Shown: positions 26,149 to 34,283 of the stretch, in pieces | How positions within the stretch are numbered: the first letter of the stretch is position 1 | Layout: each line of letters opens with the position of its first letter | Assembly (NCBI RefSeq): GCF_009931615.1 | Contig: NZ_CP046620.1 | Location: 821,501-885,500, forward strand | Direction of reading: 5' to 3' | From: Algicella marina | GTDB lineage: Bacteria; Pseudomonadota; Alphaproteobacteria; Rhodobacterales; Rhodobacteraceae | DNA: 64,000 nt | The notes under the pieces: generated by a model | What the model saw: the letters and a program-made list of their open reading frames with translations, nothing else | Told to the model about the DNA's origin: nothing | The model's database searches: none | Program-made: the position numbers and the translations under genes

Positions 26149-26662
26149 CTTCCGCCTCTCCATATGTCCAAAGAAGGATGGCACGTCCGAGGATTATGTC
26201 CGCTGACAGCGGCCCGAAATACCGTCCATCGAGGCTGTCCGCGACACCAGCAAGGAGCAGGAAGACATCGTCCGAGCCGAGCGTGACACATCCCGTCCAA
26301 CGAGGAAGCGGGCGCCCCTGTTGGTCAGCCGATGCAGCCTCGGCAACTACGCTGCCGTCGATGGTGATCTCGAGATTGTTCCGACAGACCGTCATGCCGG
26401 AGACGGCCGCGATGCGTTTCAACAGCAAGGTATCCGCACCGACATAGCCGCGTTCAACCACCCAGGATGACAGGTCTTTCGGCAGGCGCACGGCAACGAG
26501 ATCGCCCGGTGATGGCCCGTGTGACGCTCGAACGACGTAGATGCCGATCGGCACGCTTGCTGAGGCATTCCAGATCAGACGCGGTGCGCGGTCGATCTGT
26601 GCAGCTGCGAGCAGACCGAGGGACAAACCGGCCGCGAGGAGGGGAGGGGCCGCCGTGCTCAT
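26141..26662 (-). CDS. traF: TraF-type S26 peptidase (pilin maturation)
   Basis: Encodes 173 aa from the ATG at 26662. An N-terminal hydrophobic segment is followed by the serine motif 'SASVPIGIYVV' and the lysine-bearing 'TLLLKRIAAVSG', with a C-terminal 'DSLDGRYFGPL' as in S26 signal peptidases. TraF proteins cyclise the TrbC pilin, and trbC is in the same element. The start overlaps the DUF2840 stop as ATGA, and the end overlaps the transglycosylase gene. Confidence 0.9.
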   Translation of the reverse strand: MSTAAPPLLAAGLSLGLLAAAQIDRAPRLIWNASASVPIGIYVVRASHGPSPGDLVAVRLPKDLSSWVVERGYVGADTLLLKRIAAVSGMTVCRNNLEITIDGSVVAEAASADQQGRPLPRWTGCVTLGSDDVFLLLAGVADSLDGRYFGPLSADIILGRAILLWTYGEAEDA

Positions 26663-27117
26663 GTCGTCACCATGCGCCGCTTGAGCCAAGCCGCATGCCG
26701 GGCAGGGGTGTAGGAACGGGGCTCCAATGCAGTGGTCAGGCGGTTGTGGACGTGCCGCCAATGGTCGGGGCAGACATCTTCCGGTGCGATGCCATAGCTT
26801 TCCACGATGTCGATGGACCGAAGCGCTGCCTCGACCTTAGGCCAACCGGAAAGGCGCAGCAAAAGCTCTCCGCCTGGTGTGACACAGGGCACCGTCGAGC
26901 AGGGTTCGCCTGCACTGACGGCGCGCAGAATATCTATCCGGCTTTCAACGGTGCCATAGTCGTTCGAGTACCAGCGCACTAATGCAAAGATCGCACCTGG
27001 CGCAAAGGCAACGTGCTTTTCCGTGCGCGTCAGGATGATTTCCTCGGCAATCCGACCGAAACGGATCCAGCGCTCGGTGCGCCCTTCAATCCAGGTGAGG
27101 TGGACATGTGTCTGCAC
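26659..27117 (-). CDS. DUF2840 conjugation-associated protein
   Basis: Encodes 152 aa from a GTG at 27117, 4 bases after the HTH gene stop; longer frames from 27411 are shadows of that gene. It reads 'VQTHVHLTWIEGRTERWIRF' and contains 'CVTPGGELLLRLSGWPKV'. DUF2840 genes regularly lie directly upstream of traF in this ICE family. Function unknown; the linkage suggests pilus or mating-pair work. No signal peptide or membrane segment. Confidence 0.85.
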   Translation of the reverse strand: MQTHVHLTWIEGRTERWIRFGRIAEEIILTRTEKHVAFAPGAIFALVRWYSNDYGTVESRIDILRAVSAGEPCSTVPCVTPGGELLLRLSGWPKVEAALRSIDIVESYGIAPEDVCPDHWRHVHNRLTTALEPRSYTPARHAAWLKRRMVTT

Positions 27118-27121
27118 CGGC

Positions 27122-27403
27122 TCAGCGCCCCCGCCGCAGATATGCCGGCGAAACGGCGGCATGGCGTTTGGCGGGTAGGACGCGATCTTCGGTCTCGTCC
27201 GAGGTCGAGGTCTTCTCGCCCCTCGTGACCCAAGCCTGCAGATCGTCGACCGCGTAGACGACACGCCCGCCGATTTTCGAGTACCGCGGGCCAGTCCCGT
27301 AGGTCCTGTGTTTTTCCAACGTGCGACCAGACAGGCCGAGAAATCGAGCGGCTTCCGGGGTTCTGAGGTAGCGGGGCGGGAGTCCTTCGTTTGGGTCGGG
27401 CAT
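27122..27403 (-). CDS. AlpA/MerR-like helix-turn-helix DNA-binding protein
   Basis: Encodes 93 aa. A winged HTH of the excisionase/AlpA type is clear: 'RYLRTPEAARFLGLSGRTLE' and 'PRYSKIGGRVVYAVDDLQAW'. Such proteins control excision or the transfer operon of integrative elements. It heads the HTH-DUF2840-traF-transglycosylase gene run. The charged C-terminal 30 residues are variable. Confidence 0.88.
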   Translation of the reverse strand: MPDPNEGLPPRYLRTPEAARFLGLSGRTLEKHRTYGTGPRYSKIGGRVVYAVDDLQAWVTRGEKTSTSDETEDRVLPAKRHAAVSPAYLRRGR

Positions 27404-27579
27404 TTGAGCATCTCCGGTGGCTAGGCCCCGCGACGGCGCGTCGCGGGCTGTCGGAGGTCATCAAAGCGGAAGAGCGCCGTGGGGAGGGATGACGAAGATC
27501 GCGGCGCGAAAACGTCACCCCCAAAGGCCAACAGGATCAGGGGCTGATGGGGGTTCGATATTCGGAGATCGCGCGGTGA

Positions 27580-28324
27580 TCACCTGCGCGGCTTGGAGCG
27601 CCCCGTTGGTCTTTTGCCAAGAAGGAGAAAGCGATAGCCTTTGGTGGTCAGATGCGTTCCATGGGCCGACAGTCGGGTGATCTGGGCTTTCAGGGAGCTG
27701 GTCTTCCAATGCTCGCGCGACACAGCCTCCGCGCCGAACAAATGCCGCGCGATCGTCTGGTAGCTGGCACGGTCCCGGCGCGCATCGAGCGTGCGCAGTG
27801 CAAGCTGGATGCGTCGCTGCTGCTGCGTTGTCAGGGACGGAGGGGTTCGTTTCTGGCGCAGCAATTGCACACGGAGGGCCTTGAGTGTGTCCACCCGTGC
27901 CGCCCAATGTTCGTCCAGCGGCACCAGAATCCCAATCGGGCGTTGGATGCTTTTGGCATCCAGCACAAGCAATGCGCCTGTTGCGAGGCGCACATAGATC
28001 AAGCCGTCCTGCGTTCCGATGACGGTCAGATCATCTGTATCGATGTGCGGCGCGGCGGTGTCGCCGCCGGGGACTGGCACAACATACCCGACCGCTGCCG
28101 GGGCGATTGATGGCGTCCAGAACACGGGTGCATTGGGTGCGTCGATGTCCGGATCAACCGGGAAATCGCAACCCCCATGCGGCCGGTGATTTCAATCCAT
28201 CCCGCATTTGCGGGTAATTGGCGCGATAGTCGGAATTGCGGCGCAAGCATTCCCAGGCCAGCCCGGACAGGTCGAGACTGTCGAAATGCTTGTACGCCGT
28301 TTCGTCTTGCCAATCCTTGGTCAT
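27580..28324 (-). pseudogene. DUF6499-DUF2285 protein split by a frameshift
   Basis: From the ATG at 28324 the frame reads 'MTKDWQDETAYKHFDSLDLS', then 'LAWECLRRNSDYRANYPQMR', and stops at 28154 just after 'WGLRFPG'. In the next frame the sequence continues without a break as 'FPVDPDIDAPNAPVFWTPSI' into a DUF2285 domain ending at 27580 ('TRLSAHGTHLTTKGYRFLLL'). One extra C in CCC (about 28160) separates the halves. Related elements encode these as one protein, as far as I recall, though separate genes also occur. It is probably a regulator of the element. The second half could still start at a GTG at 28125. Confidence 0.7.
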
Positions 28325-28455
28325 GGCGAAGCTCCGCGTCAGCTGTTTCGATGGGCGATGAGTATAGCTTGGTGACGCGTCAAAACGACGGCAAGAACGG
28401 TTGCTGTGCGCAACCTGCGCGAGTGTTCGCCGATCTCAGACGGATCGGGCGATGT

Positions 28456-28728
28456 TCAGCCAGTCCGGCCCTCGAGCAGCTTGCGATAGCCGTGCTCCGT
28501 CATCCAGCGAGCGCGGGCGAGGTGGCTGTCGTACATCTTTTTGGCACGCTCTGGTTCCTCGGCGGCATCTATACTGAACAAAATCTCACTGACTTCCTGC
28601 AGGCTGGCACCGCTTTCGGCGGCATCAAACAGGCGCAAGTACAGTGTCATATGCGCGTGGTCGTAATCGGTCAGCTCATCGCTTTGTGGTGCGAGATCAG
28701 CGATCGGCGTGGTGCCGGTAGCAGACAT
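28456..28728 (-). CDS. Small conserved ICE protein, unknown function
   Basis: Encodes 90 aa from the ATG at 28728. It is acidic and helical, with 'DELTDYDHAHMTLYLRLFDA' and a C-terminal 'HLARARWMTEHGYRKLLEG'. Small proteins of this kind accompany DUF2285 genes in alphaproteobacterial ICEs, but I cannot name the family. It starts 140 bases from the divergent XRE gene, so the two may share control. Confidence 0.6.
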   Translation of the reverse strand: MSATGTTPIADLAPQSDELTDYDHAHMTLYLRLFDAAESGASLQEVSEILFSIDAAEEPERAKKMYDSHLARARWMTEHGYRKLLEGRTG

Positions 28729-28823
28729 GATTCCCCCTCGCCATTGGGCATTAAGGCTCATAACAGCACATCAGATTGCATGTGCAAGGTCGGATTACGG
28801 TCAGTCAAACTACAGATGAGCAT

Positions 28824-28829
28824 TATAAT
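28824..28829 (+). promoter_or_regulatory. Possible -10 box of the XRE gene
   Basis: A perfect TATAAT lies about 40 bases before the XRE start codon in an AT-rich stretch. No good -35 box was found at 16-18 bases, so the assignment is tentative. Confidence 0.3.
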
Positions 28830-28868
28830 ACGTCGCACCAAAATACGCGATAGGTTCTTTACTCGCGG

Positions 28869-29081
28869 ATGGACATCCGCGTTGTTTTTGCAAGGAATCT
28901 CAAGCACTACCGCCAATTGCGCGGGCTGACACAGGCCGCGTTGGCGGCGGCGATGGATGTCGATCGCGCTCATGTCAGCGCGATGGAGCGGCAACAGCAG
29001 AACGTCACCATCGTGACACTGCAAAAGGTAGCGGACGCCTTGGGTGTCGAACCAGCCCAGCTGCTTGCTAAGCTTGAGTGA
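28869..29081 (+). CDS. XRE-family HTH regulator
   Basis: Encodes 70 aa, essentially a single Cro/C1-type helix-turn-helix: 'FARNLKHYRQLRGLTQAALA', 'MDVDRAHVSAMER' and 'LQKVADALGVEPAQLLAKL'. It is the only plus-strand backbone gene in the element, convergent with cargo operon B and divergent from the 90-aa gene. It could repress the element's regulatory genes or control cargo B. The operator is not identified. Confidence 0.88.
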   Translation: MDIRVVFARNLKHYRQLRGLTQAALAAAMDVDRAHVSAMERQQQNVTIVTLQKVADALGVEPAQLLAKLE

Positions 29082-29230
29082 CAGAATGCTTGGGCGGGGA
29101 AGTGTGCATTCGCTGCTTCGCAGCGAGGCTATGAGGTGATCTTGAAAGCGGACTTCAAAGTTAATGCAGAAAGAGAGGCAAAGAAAAGCACATTGCTTGC
29201 ATAGCCCCGCTAAAGCATCTGTGCACAGTA

Positions 29231-29779
29231 TTAAGCTGTGTTTTTGCTAAGCAACTCTTGTAGCAAGGCATGCGCCCCTTCGGGTACAAATTTCCGCCAC
29301 TTATCGTCACCTGATCGAAAGAGCTCTCTAATCTCAGTGCCAGAGGCTCTCGGCACGTGAGATTCGTCATGTTCTAAAACCTCAACATCAAAGCCGGCGT
29401 CTTCCAAGAGCTTAACCTTATGCTCGTTCCATTCGGTATGCCTCGTGGTAAAGCACTTCACACCTGTCGGCAAAAAAGTGGAAATGCGGAATGGGTCCTC
29501 TATTGGAAAGGGGATTATTCTGAACTCCTCCAAAGAGAACCCATTTGCCAAGAGGCAAGTTTCGATAATCCAGAACCTTTCAAAGAACGTAAGTGGGTTG
29601 TTGTCGATCAATCCTCTATGATTTGCGCCCGGAAAGTGGCCGCCGCTTTCATTATAAATCTGTGTAATTCCTATATAGACGCAATCAGCGCGTGACTTTG
29701 CCCACCGAAAATACTCCAAATGACCATTGTGAAATGGCTGAAAGCGACCGTGGATTGAGGCATGAGTTAGTCTCTCCAC
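29231..29779 (-). CDS. Archaeal-type NMN adenylyltransferase-like protein (cargo B)
   Basis: Encodes 182 aa from a GTG at 29779 that overlaps the SelD-like gene by 13 bases and has GGGGGTGAG upstream. The nucleotidyltransferase signature is 'GRFQPFHNGH' (residues 11-20), and the C-terminal 'ASGTEIRELF' (about 145-154) matches the ISSTxIR motif. The order and spacing are those of NadM. NadM makes NAD from NMN and ATP; whether this protein uses NMN or another substrate is not known. It is last in the HARE-Nudix/PLD-like/SelD-like operon. Confidence 0.82.
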   Translation of the reverse strand: MERLTHASIHGRFQPFHNGHLEYFRWAKSRADCVYIGITQIYNESGGHFPGANHRGLIDNNPLTFFERFWIIETCLLANGFSLEEFRIIPFPIEDPFRISTFLPTGVKCFTTRHTEWNEHKVKLLEDAGFDVEVLEHDESHVPRASGTEIRELFRSGDDKWRKFVPEGAHALLQELLSKNTA

Positions 29780-30717
29780 GAAATACTCACCCCCGCGTAC
29801 GGTTCTTCCTGCCTGAACTCTCCGATGTGAATGGGGTCCCAACCGTGTAGTTCCCTAAACTCATCTACAAAGTCATCGACATTTGTTGAGGCAACAAAAA
29901 AAAGCGCGGGACCTGCAAACTCGGCACAAAGAGCTACAGCTTTCGATCTACGGCACGTAGCTGTGAATGCGTCTGTAGGAATTCCGTCCGCTTCAAAACA
30001 TCCTACTGGAATCCCGAGGACATCTTCATGGACGATGTTTAGGTCGCATAGGGAAATTTGAACTCTAGCCCCGACCCGGTAGGCCAAATTTATCGCTGCG
30101 CCCGCAAGCCCAAAACCTGTAATATCTGTAGCGAAGAATTCAGTCTCCATTCCACCAAGAAACCGCTTACTAACAATCTCTGACGCAAAAGGCGCGCTGT
30201 CATCGTTATCAATCTCACGCAGCACGGCCATTTTTGCTGCCCCCAGTCTCCGGGAGATCAAAACACTGCCAGAATTTGGAGTGGGAATTTGCGAATGTTC
30301 TCTTGCGCCGAAGACGGAGACTGTCAGATGTGTGTAGTCTGATCGCACGGAGTGTAGATTTTGAAGCTCAATACCAAGCTTCTTAAAGCCGTCAGATAGC
30401 GATTTACTCAACGCAGCCATCTTTTCGACTGTGTCGAACTCCGGGCCATACTCAATGCAGACCGAAGCGCATTGAGGGTTAACTTTCGAAACAATCAAAT
30501 CAGAAACCGCGTGCAGGATGGCAACTTCGCAAAACTGGTCAATGTCGTTCAACATTCTCCCTATGCGATCAATGCTTGAACATATCAAAGCGTCACCAAC
30601 CACTGTACAACCGGTATCGGACCATAGCTCGATATCGATTGCCTTAGACAAAACGCTTACGTCGCGCATATGGACCTTCTGGCCGCAACCAACCTTATTC
30701 AAATCTACCTGGAACAT
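29767..30717 (-). CDS. SelD/PurM-like ATP-dependent enzyme (cargo B)
   Basis: Encodes 316 aa. The N-terminus 'VGCGQKVHM' (residues 9-17) aligns with the active-site GCGCK of selenophosphate synthetase, keeping the essential Cys (11) and Lys (14) but with Gln in place of the second Cys. 'TDITGFGLAGAAINLA' (197-212) is the SelD signature. The middle part, including the Asp-rich ATP/Mg region, is divergent. It is probably a paralogue using ATP on a substrate other than selenide. It starts inside the stop codon of the PLD-like gene (TAATG) and overlaps the adenylyltransferase gene. Confidence 0.82.
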   Translation of the reverse strand: MFQVDLNKVGCGQKVHMRDVSVLSKAIDIELWSDTGCTVVGDALICSSIDRIGRMLNDIDQFCEVAILHAVSDLIVSKVNPQCASVCIEYGPEFDTVEKMAALSKSLSDGFKKLGIELQNLHSVRSDYTHLTVSVFGAREHSQIPTPNSGSVLISRRLGAAKMAVLREIDNDDSAPFASEIVSKRFLGGMETEFFATDITGFGLAGAAINLAYRVGARVQISLCDLNIVHEDVLGIPVGCFEADGIPTDAFTATCRRSKAVALCAEFAGPALFFVASTNVDDFVDEFRELHGWDPIHIGEFRQEEPYAGVSISWRD

Positions 30718-31577
30718 TACCGATACTTCGTAAGGTCCACCGCCGAAGTCTTCGGGTCAGTCCACATCCGTTCGAAATAGTCCTTAAACGTGTAGTAGAG
30801 GGAGTGGGAGGAGCGCTCATTTTGACCTGCGGTAAGAACAACTTGTGGGTTGCTTCGACCTTCTTGATCGTCCCAAATGGTGTAGCTCATAACACAAACT
30901 CTATCATCGATGAATACTAGGCGAAATTGTTGGAAATCTGCCTCGCTTTCGGCATGATAGAATTTCACCTCTATGTTGAAGCCTTCCTTGATCGCCAAGT
31001 CGGCGACAGTTTTTAAAGACTCCCGAACTCGACTTGCATACGTATTTCTGTCGATTCCGGTTCTGCTCGCGACGTTTCTCAGAACCGGATTGTCTGGGGG
31101 AGAGAGGAGCAATCTGACTGGTCGTCCTGCCTTCGCACACCTCACAATCATTTGTCGAAACTCTGGGATCGAAGTCAGCTTGTGCGCTCCAACCCCAAGA
31201 AAGTCGAAAGAATGACGCGGACGCTTCAAAGATGCACGATAGTCGATCCCACTGGCAGTGCGCATAAATACATCAAGGATACCCAGCCGATAGAACCTGT
31301 ACAGCAGGTAAGTGGAAGTCGCACTCACCAGTCCAGCGAATGCAAGAGCCGCGTTAAGTGGGGTCATGTAGCCAAAATAGGCGACCACCCAGCAAACAGT
31401 GGCGGCAATCGCGGAAACGAATAGGAGCTTTCGCGTTGCTCCTACAAACCACCACAAAAGCCTTTTTCTGATCAAGATTAACACCGAAACCGTGGCAGCA
31501 GCCAAGACGATCCAAACGAGGTTTGAAATAAGCTCTGTTGCAACACCACCGGGTAGTTCTGTCCAAAAATCGCCCAT
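30717..31577 (-). CDS. Membrane-anchored PLD-like protein (cargo B)
   Basis: Encodes 286 aa from the ATG at 31577, overlapping the Nudix stop as TGATG. Three hydrophobic helices occupy about residues 14-95 ('LISNLVWIVLAAATVSVLIL', 'LLFVSAIAATVCWVVAYFGY', then 'LAFAGLVSATSTYLLYRFY'). The cytosolic part resembles a single phospholipase-D-like domain ('VRLLLSPPDNPVLRN', 'FIDDRVCVMSYTIWD'). The catalytic HxKxxxxD motif reads QxRxxxxD, so it is probably non-catalytic or altered. It may be a membrane sensor or effector of the operon. Confidence 0.75.
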   Translation of the reverse strand: MGDFWTELPGGVATELISNLVWIVLAAATVSVLILIRKRLLWWFVGATRKLLFVSAIAATVCWVVAYFGYMTPLNAALAFAGLVSATSTYLLYRFYRLGILDVFMRTASGIDYRASLKRPRHSFDFLGVGAHKLTSIPEFRQMIVRCAKAGRPVRLLLSPPDNPVLRNVASRTGIDRNTYASRVRESLKTVADLAIKEGFNIEVKFYHAESEADFQQFRLVFIDDRVCVMSYTIWDDQEGRSNPQVVLTAGQNERSSHSLYYTFKDYFERMWTDPKTSAVDLTKYR

Positions 31578-32455
31578 CAACCTACGCACTCATCCAAAAC
31601 CAAAAATGTCCAATCGTCGAATTCATCCTTTTTAGCGGTTATGTCGGCTTTAGAGAAAAACTCCAATGAAGTAAGAAAACCCGGCTCCCCAGAGTTTACG
31701 TCAACGGCACTTTGTGATCGGACTTCAAATACCAAGCCTACATGTTGGCGTCCGAACATATTAGTTGTTTCGTGAATTGCTCCAAAGAACTCAACAGTCT
31801 TTTCATCTGGCGTAAACTCAAGCTCTTCCCGCAACTCACGCTGCAAACTTTGTTGAACCACATCCGGATCGGATGCAAACAACGTTGGAAAATCTTCAAC
31901 TTGCAGGTGCCCGCCAAAGTTGATCGACCGGGTGCCATGAAGCCTCTTTTCAGGAAGTCGTTTTGTCCTTTTATAAGTAAGGAACTGGTCGCTTCGGCGC
32001 ACAAAGAACAGTGGGATTAGCTGAACGTACTCCTCAGTTTCTTCCGCCTCGACACGGGGCATTCCTTGGGACTCTTTGAATACTTGGACATAGTCGATAT
32101 CAAAGAACTCGGAGCCTTGACGAGGTTTTAGGAAATCGAGAAATCTCGATCTGGGTATGACCGCGATAGTCTCATTGACTGGATTGATTTTGCGACGAAG
32201 TGCCTTGTGTTCCACCACATCTGGCCACTCTCTCAATCCGAACCGACCGTCATCGACCCTGATAAATACAGAGTTAACTCCGTGATCTAATATTTCAGCG
32301 GATATTCTCGCGTTTATGGTCTTCCAAGGCGTCTTTCCGGACATTGAAAAGTCGACACTATCTTGAATAAACGCCGAAATCTCTCTCGAACTCATGGGTC
32401 GGTTTGCATTGCGCAGGGCAACCAAAGCAGCTTCTAAGTACGTGGAAGGTTTCAC
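31577..32455 (-). CDS. HARE-HTH plus Nudix domain protein (cargo B)
   Basis: Encodes 292 aa from a GTG at 32455; a TTG at 32518 is an alternative start. Residues about 4-78 form a HARE-HTH ('YLEAALVALRNANRPMSSRE', 'NSVFIRVDDGRFGLREW'), a DNA-binding domain linked to restriction and modification systems. Residues about 145-280 are Nudix-like, with 'NFGGHLQ' and the box core 'RELREELEF' (206-214). Nudix enzymes hydrolyse nucleoside diphosphates linked to another moiety. First gene of operon B; domain coupling suggests nucleotide sensing at DNA or autoregulation. Confidence 0.8.
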   Translation of the reverse strand: MKPSTYLEAALVALRNANRPMSSREISAFIQDSVDFSMSGKTPWKTINARISAEILDHGVNSVFIRVDDGRFGLREWPDVVEHKALRRKINPVNETIAVIPRSRFLDFLKPRQGSEFFDIDYVQVFKESQGMPRVEAEETEEYVQLIPLFFVRRSDQFLTYKRTKRLPEKRLHGTRSINFGGHLQVEDFPTLFASDPDVVQQSLQRELREELEFTPDEKTVEFFGAIHETTNMFGRQHVGLVFEVRSQSAVDVNSGEPGFLTSLEFFSKADITAKKDEFDDWTFLVLDECVG

Positions 32456-32677
32456 AGAAAGACAATCTTTTTGTTGCAAGGCACATGGAATGGAACACGC
32501 CGCTTGGGAGTATTGCAAGTTCTTTCAGTGTTGCTGATGTTTCGCCTGCGCTGCGAATGTCGGCAACGCTGACTGCCCTCGCAGCATGACTTCCGTCAGT
32601 TGTACCGCAGCTTTGGGCCGTCTCCGGCGTCGCACGGCTTCGAGAGCCGTCGATCATCAGTAGCCCGCTCCAGAAAA

Positions 32678-32710
32678 ATTGCCCCGCTCGGTGATCCCGA
32701 GCGGGGCAAT
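32678..32710 (-). terminator. Rho-independent terminator after DUF736 gene
   Basis: A 14-bp stem (32678-32691 with 32697-32710) with a 5-base loop starts just after the DUF736 stop codon. On the minus strand it is followed by a run of five T. This is a strong intrinsic terminator separating the backbone from cargo B. Confidence 0.88.
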
Positions 32711-32716
32711 CTGCTG

Positions 32717-33055
32717 TCAGTCGCCGTTGCGACGGCTGTTGGACCGCGACCAGATGAGGCTGAAGGTCTCTTCGCCGCCTTCGATCACCGTATCGTCGAA
32801 GAGGTTTGCATAGATCGGCTGGGTGAAGCTCGGGTCGTCGAGCTTGAGGCTCAGGTAGTCGCGGCCCTCGGTCGAGCGCTTGGACCATGCGGCGCCGATC
32901 TCAGCACGGCCCACGAAGACGCGGTGGGAGGGGGCGTTGTCGTTCGGGGTGCTGTCCTCGGGGACGATGCGGACGGCTTTCGCCTGAACGCTCAGGGTGA
33001 CGATTTCGCCGACGTATTCGCTGCCGGTCTTCTTGAAGGTTCCGATGGTGGCCAT
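32717..33055 (-). CDS. DUF736 family protein
   Basis: Encodes 112 aa, beginning 'MATIGTFKKTGSEYVGEIVT' with 'VRIVPEDSTPNDNAPSHRVF' and 'GAAWSKRSTEGRDYLSLKLD', the complete DUF736 pattern. These small beta-rich proteins are a hallmark of alphaproteobacterial plasmids and ICEs; function unknown, possibly single-strand DNA or replication related. The gene stands alone with a strong terminator and a long GC-rich leader resembling that of the DUF2493 gene. Confidence 0.92.
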   Translation of the reverse strand: MATIGTFKKTGSEYVGEIVTLSVQAKAVRIVPEDSTPNDNAPSHRVFVGRAEIGAAWSKRSTEGRDYLSLKLDDPSFTQPIYANLFDDTVIEGGEETFSLIWSRSNSRRNGD

Positions 33056-33712
33056 GTCATATCTCCTTTTGGCTTGTCCGAGCCCGCGCCCTTCGCGGCC
33101 TCGATGGCGATCGTCAGGACCGGGGCGATCCGCTGACGCAGCCCCTGTGGCCCGCAGCGCCAGCGGAAGACGGCAAGGCCGGTCTTTCTTGTTCCGCGAG
33201 GAATGGCGGACCGGAGACTTTTCGGGGACGCCAGGGGAAGAAAGTCCGGACCGGCCGTTGCGACCTAGGCGGTCGAGGCGTCAGCCGATCCCGGTCAGAT
33301 CAGCCGCTGAGAGGCCCGCAAGGGACGCGTGGCGCAAGCCATGGGTGAGGGGATGACTGGCTATCTTTGGACCGCGCAAGACCCCGGCAGCGTGCGTCGT
33401 GCAAAGACAGGCTATGGCGTGCAGGCGGAAACGGTGCATGTCCCGGACGTGCCTCGCTACTCCGGGATTGCCCCCTCTCGCCGTGTCTATGTCTGTCTGC
33501 CGTGATGTTCGGTCTGCCGGCGATGCAGGTGCATGCGCTACCGGGGCCATGCGCCACAACGTGGGTCTCAGTGATCTGGCTTTTCTCAGCCGATCCTGCC
33601 CAACTGCAATGCTGCGGTGACGGCGAGGATCGAGACCTCTTGCAGCAATCGGTTGCGGCCCACGCTGACGGCGTCGCTGACAGCATGCTGCTGCGAAAGC
33701 TTCACAGGGCGT
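33056..33712. other. GC-rich leader and gap before DUF736 gene
   Basis: About 650 bases without an assured gene. The DUF736-proximal 250 bases share blocks with the leader of the DUF2493 gene: GCCCGCGCC..TCGCGGCCT, AGCGGA(A/G)GACGGC and GCCGATCCCG(A/G)TC. Two plus-strand frames overlap by one base (TGATG): 33341-33505 (54 aa, 'MTGYLWTAQDPGSVRRAK') and 33505-33762 (85 aa). They read somewhat like protein but run against all neighbours, so I do not call them genes. Confidence 0.4.
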
Positions 33713-34165
33713 TCAGTGTTCGTCGAAAGACCTGTGCGGATGCGGGTCGGACATGGCGTTGACCTCGGACCAGCTCGACACCCGCGCCCAAGCGGTCCCG
33801 CCCACGACCAGCGCGCCCAGCCAGGACAAGAAGGTGATGGTGGCGGTGCCCGCGCTGCCGAATTCGGCAAGACCCTTTGCCGCATGAAATCCGGCGATCC
33901 CGGCGGGGACCGCGTAGATCAGACCGATGGCGAGTTTGAGTGGGGCCCAACGGATGCGGTCAAAGGCGAATTCCCCCAGAGCCGCGATGAAACCGCCTAT
34001 GAAGAGGCCCGCAATGATCGACAGAAAGACGCCTTGGCCCGTTTCATACAGATACATGCCGGACGTCAGGCCAATCGCGAAGGGCAGGGCGTAGACGGCC
34101 AAGTTGAACAGGATCCAGCAGAGGGCACCGAGGCCGAACAGCGTGAAGAGGGTGGAGAAAAACAT
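33713..34165 (-). CDS. Polytopic membrane protein of ICE backbone
   Basis: Encodes 150 aa from the ATG at 34165, which has AAGGAG just upstream. Four hydrophobic helices cover most of residues 1-135 ('LFGLGALCWILFNLAVYALP', 'GQGVFLSIIAGLFIGGFIAA'), and the C-terminus is short and polar. Function unknown; similar proteins recur in this type of ICE. It stands between DUF736 and DUF2493 on the same strand. Confidence 0.75.
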   Translation of the reverse strand: MFFSTLFTLFGLGALCWILFNLAVYALPFAIGLTSGMYLYETGQGVFLSIIAGLFIGGFIAALGEFAFDRIRWAPLKLAIGLIYAVPAGIAGFHAAKGLAEFGSAGTATITFLSWLGALVVGGTAWARVSSWSEVNAMSDPHPHRSFDEH

Positions 34166-34283
34166 GAGGCACTCCTTTCGAGAACAAGGATCGCGCCGCC
34201 ACCTCCTCCATTGGCACGGGCAGATCATAGCAGAAAACGGCCCGCCCCGGGAGGGTCCGGGGCGGGCGTCGGCGGAAATCCGG

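Noticed and set aside
29231-30717. A selenium or NAD biosynthesis operon of ordinary metabolism
   Set aside because: The location in an ICE cargo slot, the altered SelD active site, and the HARE-HTH and PLD-like partners argue against plain cofactor synthesis, though it is not excluded.
33341-33762. Two overlapping plus-strand frames (54 and 85 aa)
   Set aside because: Coupled by TGATG and partly protein-like, but opposite to all neighbours, without a clear ribosome-binding site, and the second runs into the membrane-protein gene. Noted only in the gap entry.
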